From UBA1535 sp002323775 (lineage in GTDB: Bacteria; Bacillota; Clostridia; Tissierellales; Sedimentibacteraceae), in the NCBI GenBank assembly GCA_031993545.1, contig DAMAHZ010000053.1:1-21915 (forward strand): 21,915 nt of DNA, in the 5' to 3' direction. The notes below the pieces were generated by a model. It made no database searches and had not been told where the DNA came from. It worked only from the letters and a program-made list of their open reading frames with translations. Below, piece by piece: positions 1 through 7,486 of this stretch. The position numbers and the translations under genes are program-made. Numbering within the stretch: the stretch's first letter is position 1; every line of letters starts with the position of its first letter.

Positions 1-460
1 ATGCAATCCCTGAGTGCATATTAGGGTCAAATTTTGAATTTAGAGCATCTATTTCTTTAAGCCCTTTCTTTTGAAGAATATTTAAAAACTGGTCATATAT
101 CATTTTAACTCCGTTTTTAAAATTTATTATCTCCTCATTTTCAGATTTAACCGCATCTATTGCTCTTTCAAAATTATCCACTATCGGGACTAAATCCGTA
201 AGTACATCTGTGACAGCATTATTATAAGTTGAAAATCTTTCCTTCTCTGTCCTCGCCTTATAGTTTAGAAAATCCGCCTGTAATCTCTGCATTTTATTGT
301 TTAATGCGTCAAATTCCTCTTTAGCTACTGTGATTTCTTCCTTGTTGCCTTCCTCAGCCTCTTTGGAACTTCCAGCATTTTCTACATTTTCTTGTTCTAA
401 ATTTTCGCCTTCAGCAGATAGATTATCTTCCGATACATCTACTGTGTCTTTTTTTGTCAT
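1..460 (-). CDS. grpE: GrpE nucleotide exchange factor, 3' end missing
   Basis: GrpE releases ADP from the DnaK (Hsp70) chaperone in the cytoplasm. Reading leftward from the ATG at 460-458, 153 codons are visible before the window ends, so the C-terminal beta-domain that contacts DnaK is largely missing. Residues 1-45 are acidic and low in complexity, which is usual for GrpE tails. A long helical stretch follows, with the family pattern around QADFLNYKAR and the segment LVPIVDNFERAI. The visible end reads FDPNMHSGIA, matching the conserved FDPxxHEA region. AAAGGA lies about 12 bases before the ATG. The gene starts 40 bases after the hrcA stop, so it should be read from the CIRCE-controlled promoter, and dnaK would be expected next, outside the window. 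An in-frame TTG four codons upstream sits directly on the ribosome binding site and is a poor start. Confidence 0.95.
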   Translation of the reverse strand, partial: MTKKDTVDVSEDNLSAEGENLEQENVENAGSSKEAEEGNKEEITVAKEEFDALNNKMQRLQADFLNYKARTEKERFSTYNNAVTDVLTDLVPIVDNFERAIDAVKSENEEIINFKNGVKMIYDQFLNILQKKGLKEIDALNSKFDPNMHSGIA

Positions 461-500
461 TTTGATACTCAATCCTTTCTAATATCTATATTAATTTAAG

Positions 501-1568
501 TTACTTCTTATCTTTATCAGATTTATTATCTAAAGCTTCATTCATAGCATCAGACATTGCTTTTACTGTGTTTATAACACTTTCATAATCCATTCTTGTA
601 GGACCGATTACCCCTATCTTTCCTATGGTCTTGCCATTAAATTTGTAAGTAGCTGTGATTAAACTGCAATCTTGCAACTCTCTGTACGGATTTTCCTGTC
701 CAATGCTTATATCTATATCGTGCTTCCCAATATCCTGAACTAGCTTTGCTACACTTTCTTTATTTGATATGAATGACATAAATTCCTTAGCTTTTGCAGG
801 ATCACTGTATTCAGGAAAATCAAGAATGTTTTCCACTCCGTCCGAATACATACTAACATCATCAAATGAAGTTATATGATTTATTAAATATGGCATCAAA
901 TCACGAATGGATTCGCTGACGCTTTCCTTTATAGAATATATATCATCAATTATAAACCTCTTTAAATCATCATTAAAATCCTCAAGCTTATATCCTTTCA
1001 GCCTATCCGTTAAGATATTTGAAATTTTATCCATTTGATCATATGGTATTGGATTATTAAGCTTTATCATCCCTTGACGAACAAGATTATTATTTAATAT
1101 TATAATCATCAGCACTTTGTTATACTCAACAGGAACAAGCTGTATTCTGCTCACTACAGATTTTTTCATCTGAGGAGCGATTATAAATGATGTATATTTG
1201 GTAAATTGTGATAACATCCTCACCGAATTTTTGAGTATCATATCCATCTCTTGGACTTCATCTTCAATAACTTTTCTTATATCCGATATACTTAAGCTAT
1301 CAGTCTCAGTTGGCTGTAAAAAAGATTTCCAAATATCATCAACATAATATCTGTATGCCTTATCTGTCGGTATTCTGCCGGATGATGTATGAGGCTGAAT
1401 TAAAAATCCCATTTCTTCCAAATCAGACATTTCATTTCTGATAGTTGCAGGGCTTACTCCAAGCTCATATTTCTTTGAAATAGTCCTAGAACCAATTGCT
1501 TCTCCACTTTCAATATAGCTTCCAATTATAGCTTTTAAAATGTTTATTTTCCTATTATCTAAAGACAT
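501..1568 (-). CDS. hrcA: Heat-inducible transcription repressor HrcA
   Basis: HrcA binds the CIRCE operator and represses the class I heat-shock genes; its folding depends on GroEL, which couples repression to chaperone supply. The 355-residue product is the usual length. Residues 1-75 form a winged helix-turn-helix, with SRTISKKYELGVSPATIRNE as the recognition region and SSGRIPTDKAYRYYVD just after it, both family hallmarks. The rest is the GAF-like dimerisation and inserted domains, ending in GKIGVIGPTRMDYESVI, also typical. The ATG at 1568 is supported by GAGGTGATAGA just upstream. A perfect CIRCE element lies about 185 bases upstream, so the gene is autoregulated. grpE follows after 40 bases, the standard hrcA-grpE-dnaK order. 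The lysine- and aspartate-rich tail after about residue 345 is unremarkable. Confidence 0.98.
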   Translation of the reverse strand: MSLDNRKINILKAIIGSYIESGEAIGSRTISKKYELGVSPATIRNEMSDLEEMGFLIQPHTSSGRIPTDKAYRYYVDDIWKSFLQPTETDSLSISDIRKVIEDEVQEMDMILKNSVRMLSQFTKYTSFIIAPQMKKSVVSRIQLVPVEYNKVLMIIILNNNLVRQGMIKLNNPIPYDQMDKISNILTDRLKGYKLEDFNDDLKRFIIDDIYSIKESVSESIRDLMPYLINHITSFDDVSMYSDGVENILDFPEYSDPAKAKEFMSFISNKESVAKLVQDIGKHDIDISIGQENPYRELQDCSLITATYKFNGKTIGKIGVIGPTRMDYESVINTVKAMSDAMNEALDNKSDKDKK

Positions 1569-1751
1569 TCTATCACCTCGTTCCTTTCCTCATGTTGCAC
1601 AATGCAAAACAAGTTTTGCATTAAACAATTTTCGATGGCGGCAATACTTATGCCCATGCCCATATTGCATAAAGCACCACCAAAGACTTGGTATGGGCCC
1701 GGTGCATATTTCCTCATTTTTTAATTTACTTTAAGCTTATTTATCATTTTG
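1569..1751 (-). promoter_or_regulatory. Long structured 5' leader of the hrcA operon
   Basis: About 180 bases separate CIRCE from the hrcA start, and this segment is clearly richer in G+C than its surroundings. On the minus strand several complementary pairs can be seen. GCACC pairs with GGTGC around an inner ACCAA-GTCT-TTGGT hairpin. GCCCATA can alternatively pair with TATGGGC. A 10-bp perfect hairpin (1601-1622) follows. There is no T-run after the hairpins, so this is not a terminator. The leader also contains an open reading frame of 52 codons, from the ATG at 1717 to a TAG at 1559 that overlaps the hrcA start, but no ribosome binding site precedes it. I see the structure directly; a regulatory role is inference. 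Confidence 0.45.
1601..1622. repeat. Perfect 10-bp inverted repeat in the hrcA leader
   Basis: AATGCAAAAC and GTTTTGCATT are exact complements separated by two bases. In RNA the stem would close with a four-base loop. It ends 33 bases before the hrcA ATG, just outside the ribosome binding site. It has no U-tract on the hrcA strand. Confidence 0.6.
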
Positions 1752-1778
1752 TTAGCACTCATTAAGGTCGAGTGCTAA
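1752..1778. promoter_or_regulatory. CIRCE operator (HrcA binding site)
   Basis: TTAGCACTC, nine bases, then GAGTGCTAA: an exact match to the CIRCE consensus in both arms and in spacer length. It lies just downstream of the predicted transcription start of the hrcA operon, the usual position for repression by HrcA, and it would be transcribed as the first hairpin of the leader. Confidence 0.98.
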
Positions 1779-1789
1779 TCGCTAAATAT

Positions 1790-1818
1790 AAGATACTACT
1801 TTAAATGAATTTTGTCAA
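1790..1818 (-). promoter_or_regulatory. Sigma-A promoter of the hrcA-grpE operon
   Basis: On the minus strand TTGACA (1818-1813), a 17-base spacer and TATCTT (1795-1790). The -35 is perfect and the -10 matches four of six. Transcription would start near 1783, placing CIRCE at roughly +5 to +31. Confidence 0.75.
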
Positions 1819-1912
1819 TAGGTTATTTAAAATTTTTTAAAAAATTTGAGTGTTTTTTAAAGATTATATTAAGGAAATAAATAGAGATTTTTATAAAATC
1901 CGCATAAAAATA

Positions 1913-1937
1913 ATTTGAGAGAGGTATTCTCTCAAAT
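1913..1937 (-). terminator. Rho-independent terminator after the HD-domain gene
   Basis: ATTTGAGAG and CTCTCAAAT form a 9-bp perfect stem with a 7-base loop, followed on the minus strand by TATTTTTAT. It begins 13 bases after the stop codon of the HD-domain gene. Confidence 0.8.
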
Positions 1938-1949
1938 ATTGTTTTAATC

Positions 1950-2579
1950 CTAAGCCAAATCCTCTTTGTACTCTTTATAAAATTCATTTGTTAATTTCAT
2001 CTTTTTATCCCATATTTCTATTGCTGTTGCTGTTCTCATTGGATTATTCTGCATAATCTCATGTGTATATCTCTCAATATGCTCCAAAATAGATTCAAAT
2101 GATGGATTATCATTTAAAGCCTCAACCCATACATCCATTACAATTCCATGAGCGCCTGTATCATCTAGTAAATCAGCCTCAATTAACAAAATCAATTCAA
2201 TCGGAATATCATCCATCAATTTGTCCTTGCCTGAATGAAGCTTAATTAAATCACAGATAAAGTCTATTTTATCTAAAGGATAATCATGTGCTGATAAATA
2301 TTTTCTGCATATATCCGCTCCTACAAGTGCATGATTTTTTCTGTCAATTTCGGTATAGCCACTATCATGAAATATTGTAGCTATCTTTAGAGAATCTATA
2401 TCTATCAAATCCTTGTCTTTGTATCCCTCGTATAATTTGAGCATCCATTTATATACACGTTTTGTATGACCCATGCGATTGTAATTTATTCTATTTTTTG
2501 CACCACCACCGTGCGAATCATATTCTGACAGTAATTTTCCAACGTATTCAAACATATCATTGTATTTATCTTTATTCAT
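1950..2579 (-). CDS. HD-domain phosphohydrolase
   Basis: This is a 209-residue soluble protein of the HD superfamily, metal-dependent phosphohydrolases that act on nucleotides or similar phosphate esters. The metal-binding pattern is complete: His38 (MGHTKRVY), the His71-Asp72 pair (IFHDSGY), His83 and His115 as accessory ligands, and Asp136 (EADLLDD). There is no signal peptide, membrane segment or second domain. The layout resembles small stand-alone HD proteins such as the YpgQ type, but the substrate cannot be read from the sequence. The ATG at 2579 follows AGAGGAGG closely. The gene has its own predicted promoter (2639-2667) and terminator, so it appears monocistronic and unlinked in function to its neighbours. 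Confidence 0.88.
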   Translation of the reverse strand: MNKDKYNDMFEYVGKLLSEYDSHGGGAKNRINYNRMGHTKRVYKWMLKLYEGYKDKDLIDIDSLKIATIFHDSGYTEIDRKNHALVGADICRKYLSAHDYPLDKIDFICDLIKLHSGKDKLMDDIPIELILLIEADLLDDTGAHGIVMDVWVEALNDNPSFESILEHIERYTHEIMQNNPMRTATAIEIWDKKMKLTNEFYKEYKEDLA

Positions 2580-2638
2580 AGTGCCTCCTCTAATTTAAGA
2601 CATTAAGCTAATTTACTCGTTTCTTTATTGTCTGTGAT

Positions 2639-2667
2639 ATTTTATCAAAATTAGATAACTATATCAA
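2639..2667 (-). promoter_or_regulatory. Predicted sigma-A promoter of the HD-domain gene
   Basis: On the minus strand TTGATA (2667-2662), 17 bases, TAAAAT (2644-2639); each box matches five of six. It lies directly after the T-tract of the preceding terminator and about 60 bases before the gene. Confidence 0.6.
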
Positions 2668-2672
2668 CAAAA

Positions 2673-2712
2673 ATAATATAAAACTCCATCAATTGATGAA
2701 GTTTTATATTAT
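2673..2712 (-). terminator. Terminator after the lipoprotein gene
   Basis: A long hairpin: ATAATATAAAACT pairs with AGTTTTATATTAT, and CATCAA with TTGATG, with one unpaired base in each arm. On the minus strand it is followed by TTTTTGTT (2672-2665). It starts 20 bases after the lipoprotein stop codon. The opposite flank is also A+T-rich, but no plus-strand gene needs it. Confidence 0.8.
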
Positions 2713-2731
2713 ATCTTAATGCAATTATTCT

Positions 2732-3931
2732 TTAATATTTTTTTAATATTTCTCCATCTAAATCAATTAATAAAATAGTATCAGTATGTCTATTACTATA
2801 AATTAATGCGTTATCATCTTCATTTGAAATATCAATACTTTGAGGTGCTACATTTGTTTTAAACTGAGTTTCTTCGAATAATACTTTTAAATCACTGCCA
2901 TCATAATTTATTCTATAAAGGCTGATTTTTGATTTATTGTCCTCAAGATTTCCTGTGGGATTATCATCTTTGCCAATAAAAAATATATATTTATCTGTGA
3001 TTTTGAGAGCAGTTATAAAAAAATACTCATTATTGTTTTCATATATAGTTTCTGTATTTGATCCACCGTCTAAGTTGTCTCTGTTTATATATGTCTTTCC
3101 TTTATAGTAAGCAAAATTATCTTTAATTTGTAAATAGGAAATCCATTTTTCTGATTCAGCATTTTTATTTATATTAATAGTAGTTTTTTCATCTGTATAA
3201 ATGTTATATTTGTATAGAACATTGTACTCAAAATTTCCATCCAAATTACCATAATCATAATAATAGCATATATCATCATGCGTTATTGGCATAACTGACC
3301 CGTCCAAGCCTTTATCCATACTCGTCAAGCTGCCATTTTTTAAATCATACTTATATAAATCGTTTGGGGCATACATAAAATCAGCACCAGCATTTGAATC
3401 TTCAACTTCAAGAAATAATAAATCCTTGTAAATCCAGAAATTTGAAATGTAGTATTGTGTAGAAAACTCTATATCAAACTCCAGTATTTTTACATCAGAG
3501 CCGTCTTTATTCATAGTAACTATTTTACTAGGCATATCTTCTTCGTAATTTGAAGAATACACATATAATTTATTATCATAAGCTTGTACATTAAACATAC
3601 GTTCTTGCTTATGGATAAGTGTTTTTTCGCTTCCATCTTTCTTAATGCAATATAATTCATTATACTCATCAGTTATGTAGAATATATTATCTCCATCATA
3701 TATATAAATTCCTTTATAAACTGCTGCCAATTCATCATCTGCCTTGTTATTTTCACCTTTGTTTATATCATCTTGGTCTTTTGGGTCATTATCGCTATTG
3801 CTATCATCTGGGGGCTTTACACTATCCTCTTTATCATTTGCAGGTAAGTTAGGATTTTCTTTTCCTTTATTAGTGCATGAAGATGTAAATATCAACAGTA
3901 ACAACAATAATATTATTATAAATCTTCTCAT
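2732..3931 (-). CDS. Lipoprotein with a predicted beta-propeller-like (DUF5050-type) body
   Basis: The 399-residue product begins with MRR, a leucine/isoleucine-rich hydrophobic stretch and the cysteine of TSSC, an acceptable lipobox, so it should be anchored to the outer face of the membrane. An acidic, proline- and asparagine-rich linker covers roughly residues 25-70. The remainder is a series of short beta-rich segments in which phrases such as TMNKDGSDVKIL and YRINYDGSDLKVL recur; this is the repeat style of DUF5050-like proteins, which are predicted to fold as beta-propellers. No catalytic residues are recognisable, so binding or scaffolding outside the cell is the most that can be said. 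ATG 3931 is preceded by GGAGG at about 10 bases. A TTG two codons earlier is possible but less likely. The 217-base gap upstream shows one TATAAT at 3996-3991 without a convincing -35. Confidence 0.75.
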   Translation of the reverse strand: MRRFIIILLLLLLIFTSSCTNKGKENPNLPANDKEDSVKPPDDSNSDNDPKDQDDINKGENNKADDELAAVYKGIYIYDGDNIFYITDEYNELYCIKKDGSEKTLIHKQERMFNVQAYDNKLYVYSSNYEEDMPSKIVTMNKDGSDVKILEFDIEFSTQYYISNFWIYKDLLFLEVEDSNAGADFMYAPNDLYKYDLKNGSLTSMDKGLDGSVMPITHDDICYYYDYGNLDGNFEYNVLYKYNIYTDEKTTININKNAESEKWISYLQIKDNFAYYKGKTYINRDNLDGGSNTETIYENNNEYFFITALKITDKYIFFIGKDDNPTGNLEDNKSKISLYRINYDGSDLKVLFEETQFKTNVAPQSIDISNEDDNALIYSNRHTDTILLIDLDGEILKKY

Positions 3932-4095
3932 GTACAAATTTCCTCCACATCAATATTTTATATGATTTTTATAATAATTACTTAGACGAAATTATAAGAA
4001 TATAGTTCCAATTTTAGTAATAATATCGCCATAATATTATGACTTATTTTACTGACATAATCTTAACACATCTTTATAGTTTATACAATAAGAAA

Positions 4096-4143
4096 AAGCT
4101 ATTGTTCTACTAAAGTTTCAATTCCTTAGCTTTACAATAGCTT
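4096..4143 (-). terminator. Terminator after typA
   Basis: AAGCTATTGT (4096-4105) and ACAATAGCTT (4134-4143) form a 10-bp perfect outer stem. Inside, CTAA and TTAG can add a shorter stem. On the minus strand the hairpin runs into a T-rich tract (TTTTTCTTATTG). It starts just after the typA stop codon. Confidence 0.8.
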
Positions 4144-4148
4144 AAAAT

Positions 4149-5981
4149 TTATTCTTCGCTTGCTGCTCTTTTCATAGCATTGGCATTTTTTCTTCTATCT
4201 ACTTCTGTTAAAAATCTTTTTCTAAGTCTAATATTGTCCGGAGTTACCTCTACCAATTCATCATCATTAATAAACTCTAAGGCATCTTCTAAAGACATAA
4301 CTCTTGGTGGTGAAAGCTTAACGGCATCATCACTTCCTGAAGCACGAGTGTTAGTAAGCTTCTTCATTTTGCATGGATTTACTGTCATGTCATCATCACG
4401 AGAATTCATTCCAATTATCATGCCCTCATAAATCTTTTCTCCAGGTCCAACAAATAGAATTCCTCTTTCTTCAAGGTTGTTTAGAGAATATGGTATTGCA
4501 TCTCCTTGGTCGCTTGATATAAGCACTCCATTTGTTCTTTGAGGAATTTCACCTTTATATTTGTCATAATGTTCAAAGCTTCTAACCATAGAGCCCTGAC
4601 CTCTTGTGTCATTTATAAGCTCCGTTCTATATCCTAAAAGTCCTCTGGTTGGAACTAAATACTCAATTTTAACATAATTTCCGTCTGGAGACATTGATTC
4701 CATCATACCTTTTCTTAAATTCAGCTTAGATATAACAGTACCTGAATATTCCTCAGGAACACTAACTATAACTCTTTCAATAGGCTCATTTGTATGACCA
4801 TCTTTCTTACGAAGTATAACCTCCGGTCTTGATACTGCCACTTCATAGCCTTCTCGCCTCATATTTTCAAGAAGTATAGAAAGATGAAGCTCTCCCCTTC
4901 CGGAAACCTTAAATCCATCAACTGCATTTTCAAGAGGTTCAACTCTTAATCCTACATTTACTTCTAATTCTTTTTCAAGTCTGCCCTTTAAATGTCTTGT
5001 AGTCACATATTTTCCACTTTTTCCAACAAAAGGTGAAGTGTTGATTAAGAAATTCATTGAAAGTGTTGGTTCTTCTATTCTTATTGTTTCCATAGGCACT
5101 GGATTGTCAATGCTACAAATTGTCTCACCTATTGAAATATCAGACAACCCAGAAACAACCACTATATCTCCGCTAAAAGCTTCGCTTACTGCAACTCTTT
5201 TTAATCCCTGATATACAAAAAGTCCTGAAATCTTTTGTCTTGCAACACTTCCATCAGCTTTGCATACTGAAACCGTCTGACCTTCTTTAATCGAGCCTGA
5301 GAAAATTCTGCCAACTCCAAGTCTACCGATGTAATCATCATATGCAAGTGATGATATTTGCAATTGTAAAGATTCGTTATCTTTATCCGGATATGGATTA
5401 ACATGCTTAATTATAGTATCAAATAAAGGTCTTAAATCTGTTCCCTCGTCTTCTAACTCATATTGTGTTATTCCTCTTTTTGCCATTCCATATAAAACTG
5501 GGAATTCTATTTGCTCATCTGTTGCATCCAGCTCTACAAACAAATCAAATACCATATTTACGACTTCCTGCGCTCTATGGTTTTTCTTATCTATTTTATT
5601 GATTAATAATATAGGTCTAAGCCCAAGCTCAAGTGATTTTTGCAAAACAAATCTTGTCTGAGGCATAGGACCTTCTATAGAGTCAACTAATAGTATAACA
5701 GTGTCTACTGTCTTCATAATACGCTCAACTTCCGATGAAAAGTCAGCATGTCCCGGTGTATCTACGATATTTATTTTTATATCATCGTGCATTACAGAAC
5801 AATTTTTTGAATATATTGTAATTCCTCTTTCACGCTCTATATCGTTGCTGTCCATAACACAGTCAACGAGCTCTTGGTTTTCACGAAAAACTCCGCTCTG
5901 CTGCAAAAATGCGTCAACCAATGTCGATTTTCCAGCATCAACGTGTGCTATAACCGCAATATTTATAATTTTATCTTTCAT
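4149..5981 (-). CDS. typA: Translational GTPase TypA/BipA
   Basis: TypA (BipA) is a ribosome-associated GTPase of the EF-G/LepA group that assists 50S assembly and growth under cold or other stress. The 610-residue length is standard. G-domain motifs are all present: AHVDAGKST (residues 12-20), RERGITI, DTPGH and NKID. Domains II and III follow, with the family sequences SGRGELHLSILLENMRREG and EYLVPTRGLLGYR, then the BipA-specific C-terminal part with the usual NTRASGSDDAVKLSPPR. The residue after Asp15 in the P-loop is Ala rather than the His of GHVDHGKT, as in EF-G. The ATG at 5981 has GAAGGA at good spacing. The gene is bounded by its own terminator and a 156-base A+T-rich upstream gap, so it is probably monocistronic. 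Confidence 0.97.
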   Translation of the reverse strand: MKDKIINIAVIAHVDAGKSTLVDAFLQQSGVFRENQELVDCVMDSNDIERERGITIYSKNCSVMHDDIKINIVDTPGHADFSSEVERIMKTVDTVILLVDSIEGPMPQTRFVLQKSLELGLRPILLINKIDKKNHRAQEVVNMVFDLFVELDATDEQIEFPVLYGMAKRGITQYELEDEGTDLRPLFDTIIKHVNPYPDKDNESLQLQISSLAYDDYIGRLGVGRIFSGSIKEGQTVSVCKADGSVARQKISGLFVYQGLKRVAVSEAFSGDIVVVSGLSDISIGETICSIDNPVPMETIRIEEPTLSMNFLINTSPFVGKSGKYVTTRHLKGRLEKELEVNVGLRVEPLENAVDGFKVSGRGELHLSILLENMRREGYEVAVSRPEVILRKKDGHTNEPIERVIVSVPEEYSGTVISKLNLRKGMMESMSPDGNYVKIEYLVPTRGLLGYRTELINDTRGQGSMVRSFEHYDKYKGEIPQRTNGVLISSDQGDAIPYSLNNLEERGILFVGPGEKIYEGMIIGMNSRDDDMTVNPCKMKKLTNTRASGSDDAVKLSPPRVMSLEDALEFINDDELVEVTPDNIRLRKRFLTEVDRRKNANAMKRAASEE

Positions 5982-6017
5982 TCTATTCCTTCTTTCAGTA
6001 AAAAAAATCCACAGAAT

Positions 6018-6046
6018 AGTTTAATATTTTTTTTGATAATTTGCAA
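6018..6046 (-). promoter_or_regulatory. Possible typA promoter
   Basis: On the minus strand TTGCAA (6046-6041), 17 bases, TAAACT (6023-6018); each box matches four of six. Spacing to the gene is right, but the whole gap is A+T-rich with long A and T runs, so chance matches are likely. Confidence 0.3.
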
Positions 6047-6137
6047 GCTTTTTATTTAAAAAAACAAAAAAACTTTTAATTTTTTTAATATTAGCAAAAA
6101 TAATCTAAAATAATATTATATATTTAGTTTATATTTA

Positions 6138-7268
6138 TCAAAACTTCTTTCCGTTTTTAAACACACACAATATATTCAAATTTTTGTCGCATACTATAAA
6201 GTCTGCTTTTAAGCCCGTTTTTATACTACCTATTTGATTTTCCATATTTATTGATTTTGCCGGAATTATTGTTGCACTTTTTATTGCGTCTTCTAGTTTT
6301 ATTCCTATTTTAACTAAATGCTTAATTCCGTCAAACAGCGTGTTTACTGAGCCTGCTATTGTTCCGTCTTTTAGTGTCGCTTTTTTATTTTTTACTTCAA
6401 CCTCTAAGCCTCCTAGCAAATAGCTTCCGTCTCCTAAACCGCAGGCAGATATTGAGTCTGATACAATTATTAATTCCTCTGAATATCCACGGTATAAGCC
6501 CTTTAATATGGCATCATGAATATGTATCCCGTCGCATATCAATTCTTTGTATAGCGGAAATTCGAGCGTTGCACCTATCAATGATGGTTTTCTGTGGTGC
6601 ATTGGCTCCATTGCATTAAAAAGATGAGAGACACTTCTTACACCCATGTTTATCGCATTTCTTGCTTCATCAATATTGCAATTTGTATGTCCCATGGAAA
6701 TTAAGAATTTATTCTTTGAAAAATTAACAAGCTCATTAAAGTTTTCTAATTCAGGAGCTGCTGTCATAAGTCTTATTTGATTTTTCCCTAAATCATAAAG
6801 TTTTTTTGCAAAACTCATGTCAATATCTCTAATATTTTTCTCGTTATGAGCTCCTTTTTTTCCTTTGCTTATAAATGGCCCCTCTAAATTTATACCTAAA
6901 AACGGACTGGTCTTATCAATATTTTCAAGTATTTTAGGAATTTGTACTTCGTATTCCTCCTCACTTGTTGTTACTATTGTCGGAAGAAGGCTTGTAGTCC
7001 CACTATTTATATAAAATTCAGCCATTTTACTCATATCATCACTGCTTGCATCACAAAAATCAAAGCCTATAGCACCATGAGTATGGATATCTACAAGACC
7101 CGGTAATATTAAGCAATTTTCAAAAATATAATTTTCTGAATTGTCAAAATCTATTAAATCTTTACCCTGAATATTTTCCTCTAATTTACCAAACCTTCCG
7201 TTATTTATTTCTAAGTCTATATTTTTAAATTCTTCGCCTATAAACACATTTGCGCCTTTAATTATCAT
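6138..7268 (-). CDS. nagA: N-acetylglucosamine-6-phosphate deacetylase NagA
   Basis: NagA removes acetate from GlcNAc-6-phosphate to give glucosamine-6-phosphate, the substrate of NagB, in the cytoplasm. The 376-residue protein is a full-length amidohydrolase. It shows the HTHG metal motif (DIHTHGAIGFD, about residue 62), the metal-bridging Glu in NLEGPFISKGKKGAH, the His of SMGHTN, the SHLFNAMEP segment, the substrate-region DGIHIHD, and the catalytic Asp in VSDSISACG. I chose the ATG at 7268 because TAGG lies seven bases before it. A GTG five codons upstream has no ribosome binding site. The ROK kinase gene lies 218 bases upstream on the same strand, and no clear promoter is visible in between, so co-transcription from further upstream is likely. 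nagB is in the same region but not adjacent. Confidence 0.96.
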   Translation of the reverse strand: MIIKGANVFIGEEFKNIDLEINNGRFGKLEENIQGKDLIDFDNSENYIFENCLILPGLVDIHTHGAIGFDFCDASSDDMSKMAEFYINSGTTSLLPTIVTTSEEEYEVQIPKILENIDKTSPFLGINLEGPFISKGKKGAHNEKNIRDIDMSFAKKLYDLGKNQIRLMTAAPELENFNELVNFSKNKFLISMGHTNCNIDEARNAINMGVRSVSHLFNAMEPMHHRKPSLIGATLEFPLYKELICDGIHIHDAILKGLYRGYSEELIIVSDSISACGLGDGSYLLGGLEVEVKNKKATLKDGTIAGSVNTLFDGIKHLVKIGIKLEDAIKSATIIPAKSINMENQIGSIKTGLKADFIVCDKNLNILCVFKNGKKF

Positions 7269-7304
7269 ATTTATGCCTAGCACTCATTACACAAGAAATC
7301 CAGT

Positions 7305-7357
7305 CTTTCCTTATTAGGGAAGATAAAAAAACTTGTGCACGGGATTGGTGCTTACCC
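7305..7357 (-). promoter_or_regulatory. Structured leader before nagA
   Basis: On the minus strand GGG (7357-7355), GCAC (7351-7348), CCC (7343-7341) and GTGC (7340-7337) are arranged in crossing order, so they could form a small H-type pseudoknot or, alternatively, a weak GCAC/GTGC hairpin. A run of seven T follows (7331-7325), then CTTCCC-TAATAA-GGAAAG, a second stem with one mismatch. This could be a weak terminator for the ROK gene or a regulatory leader for nagA. It does not match a riboswitch class I know. Confidence 0.3.
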
Positions 7358-7360
7358 TTT

Positions 7361-7380
7361 CATTATTTTTCATTATTTTT
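7361..7380. repeat. Short tandem repeat, CATTATTTTT twice
   Basis: Two exact 10-base copies, followed by a partial third. It lies in the non-coding gap between the ROK gene and nagA, and no function is apparent. Confidence 0.6.
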
Positions 7381-7427
7381 CATTTCTTTCAATCTTATAC
7401 CCACACGCCAATTACAAAATATTTATT

Positions 7428-7448
7428 AAGGATTTTATAATTATCCTT
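7428..7448 (-). terminator. Weak hairpin after the ROK kinase gene
   Basis: AAGGAT and ATCCTT form a 6-bp stem with a 9-base loop, followed on the minus strand by an A+T-rich tract with TTTT. It lies about 40 bases after the ROK stop codon. It may cause partial termination at most. Confidence 0.3.
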
Positions 7449-7486
7449 TCATTGTTTCTAAATCTCTACCTTTTAATATTACACTA

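Noticed and set aside
1540..1734. Plus-strand 64-codon open frame across the hrcA start and leader.
   Set aside because: It overlaps the hrcA start, its promoter leader and inverted repeats on the opposite strand, has no ribosome binding site and no protein-like composition.
5701..6059. Plus-strand open frames opposite the start of typA.
   Set aside because: They are antisense shadows of a strongly conserved gene, with no ribosome binding sites or recognisable motifs.
7361..7400. Tandem T-rich repeats considered as the start of a CRISPR-like array.
   Set aside because: Only two 10-base copies with no spacers; simple slippage repeats in A+T-rich DNA.
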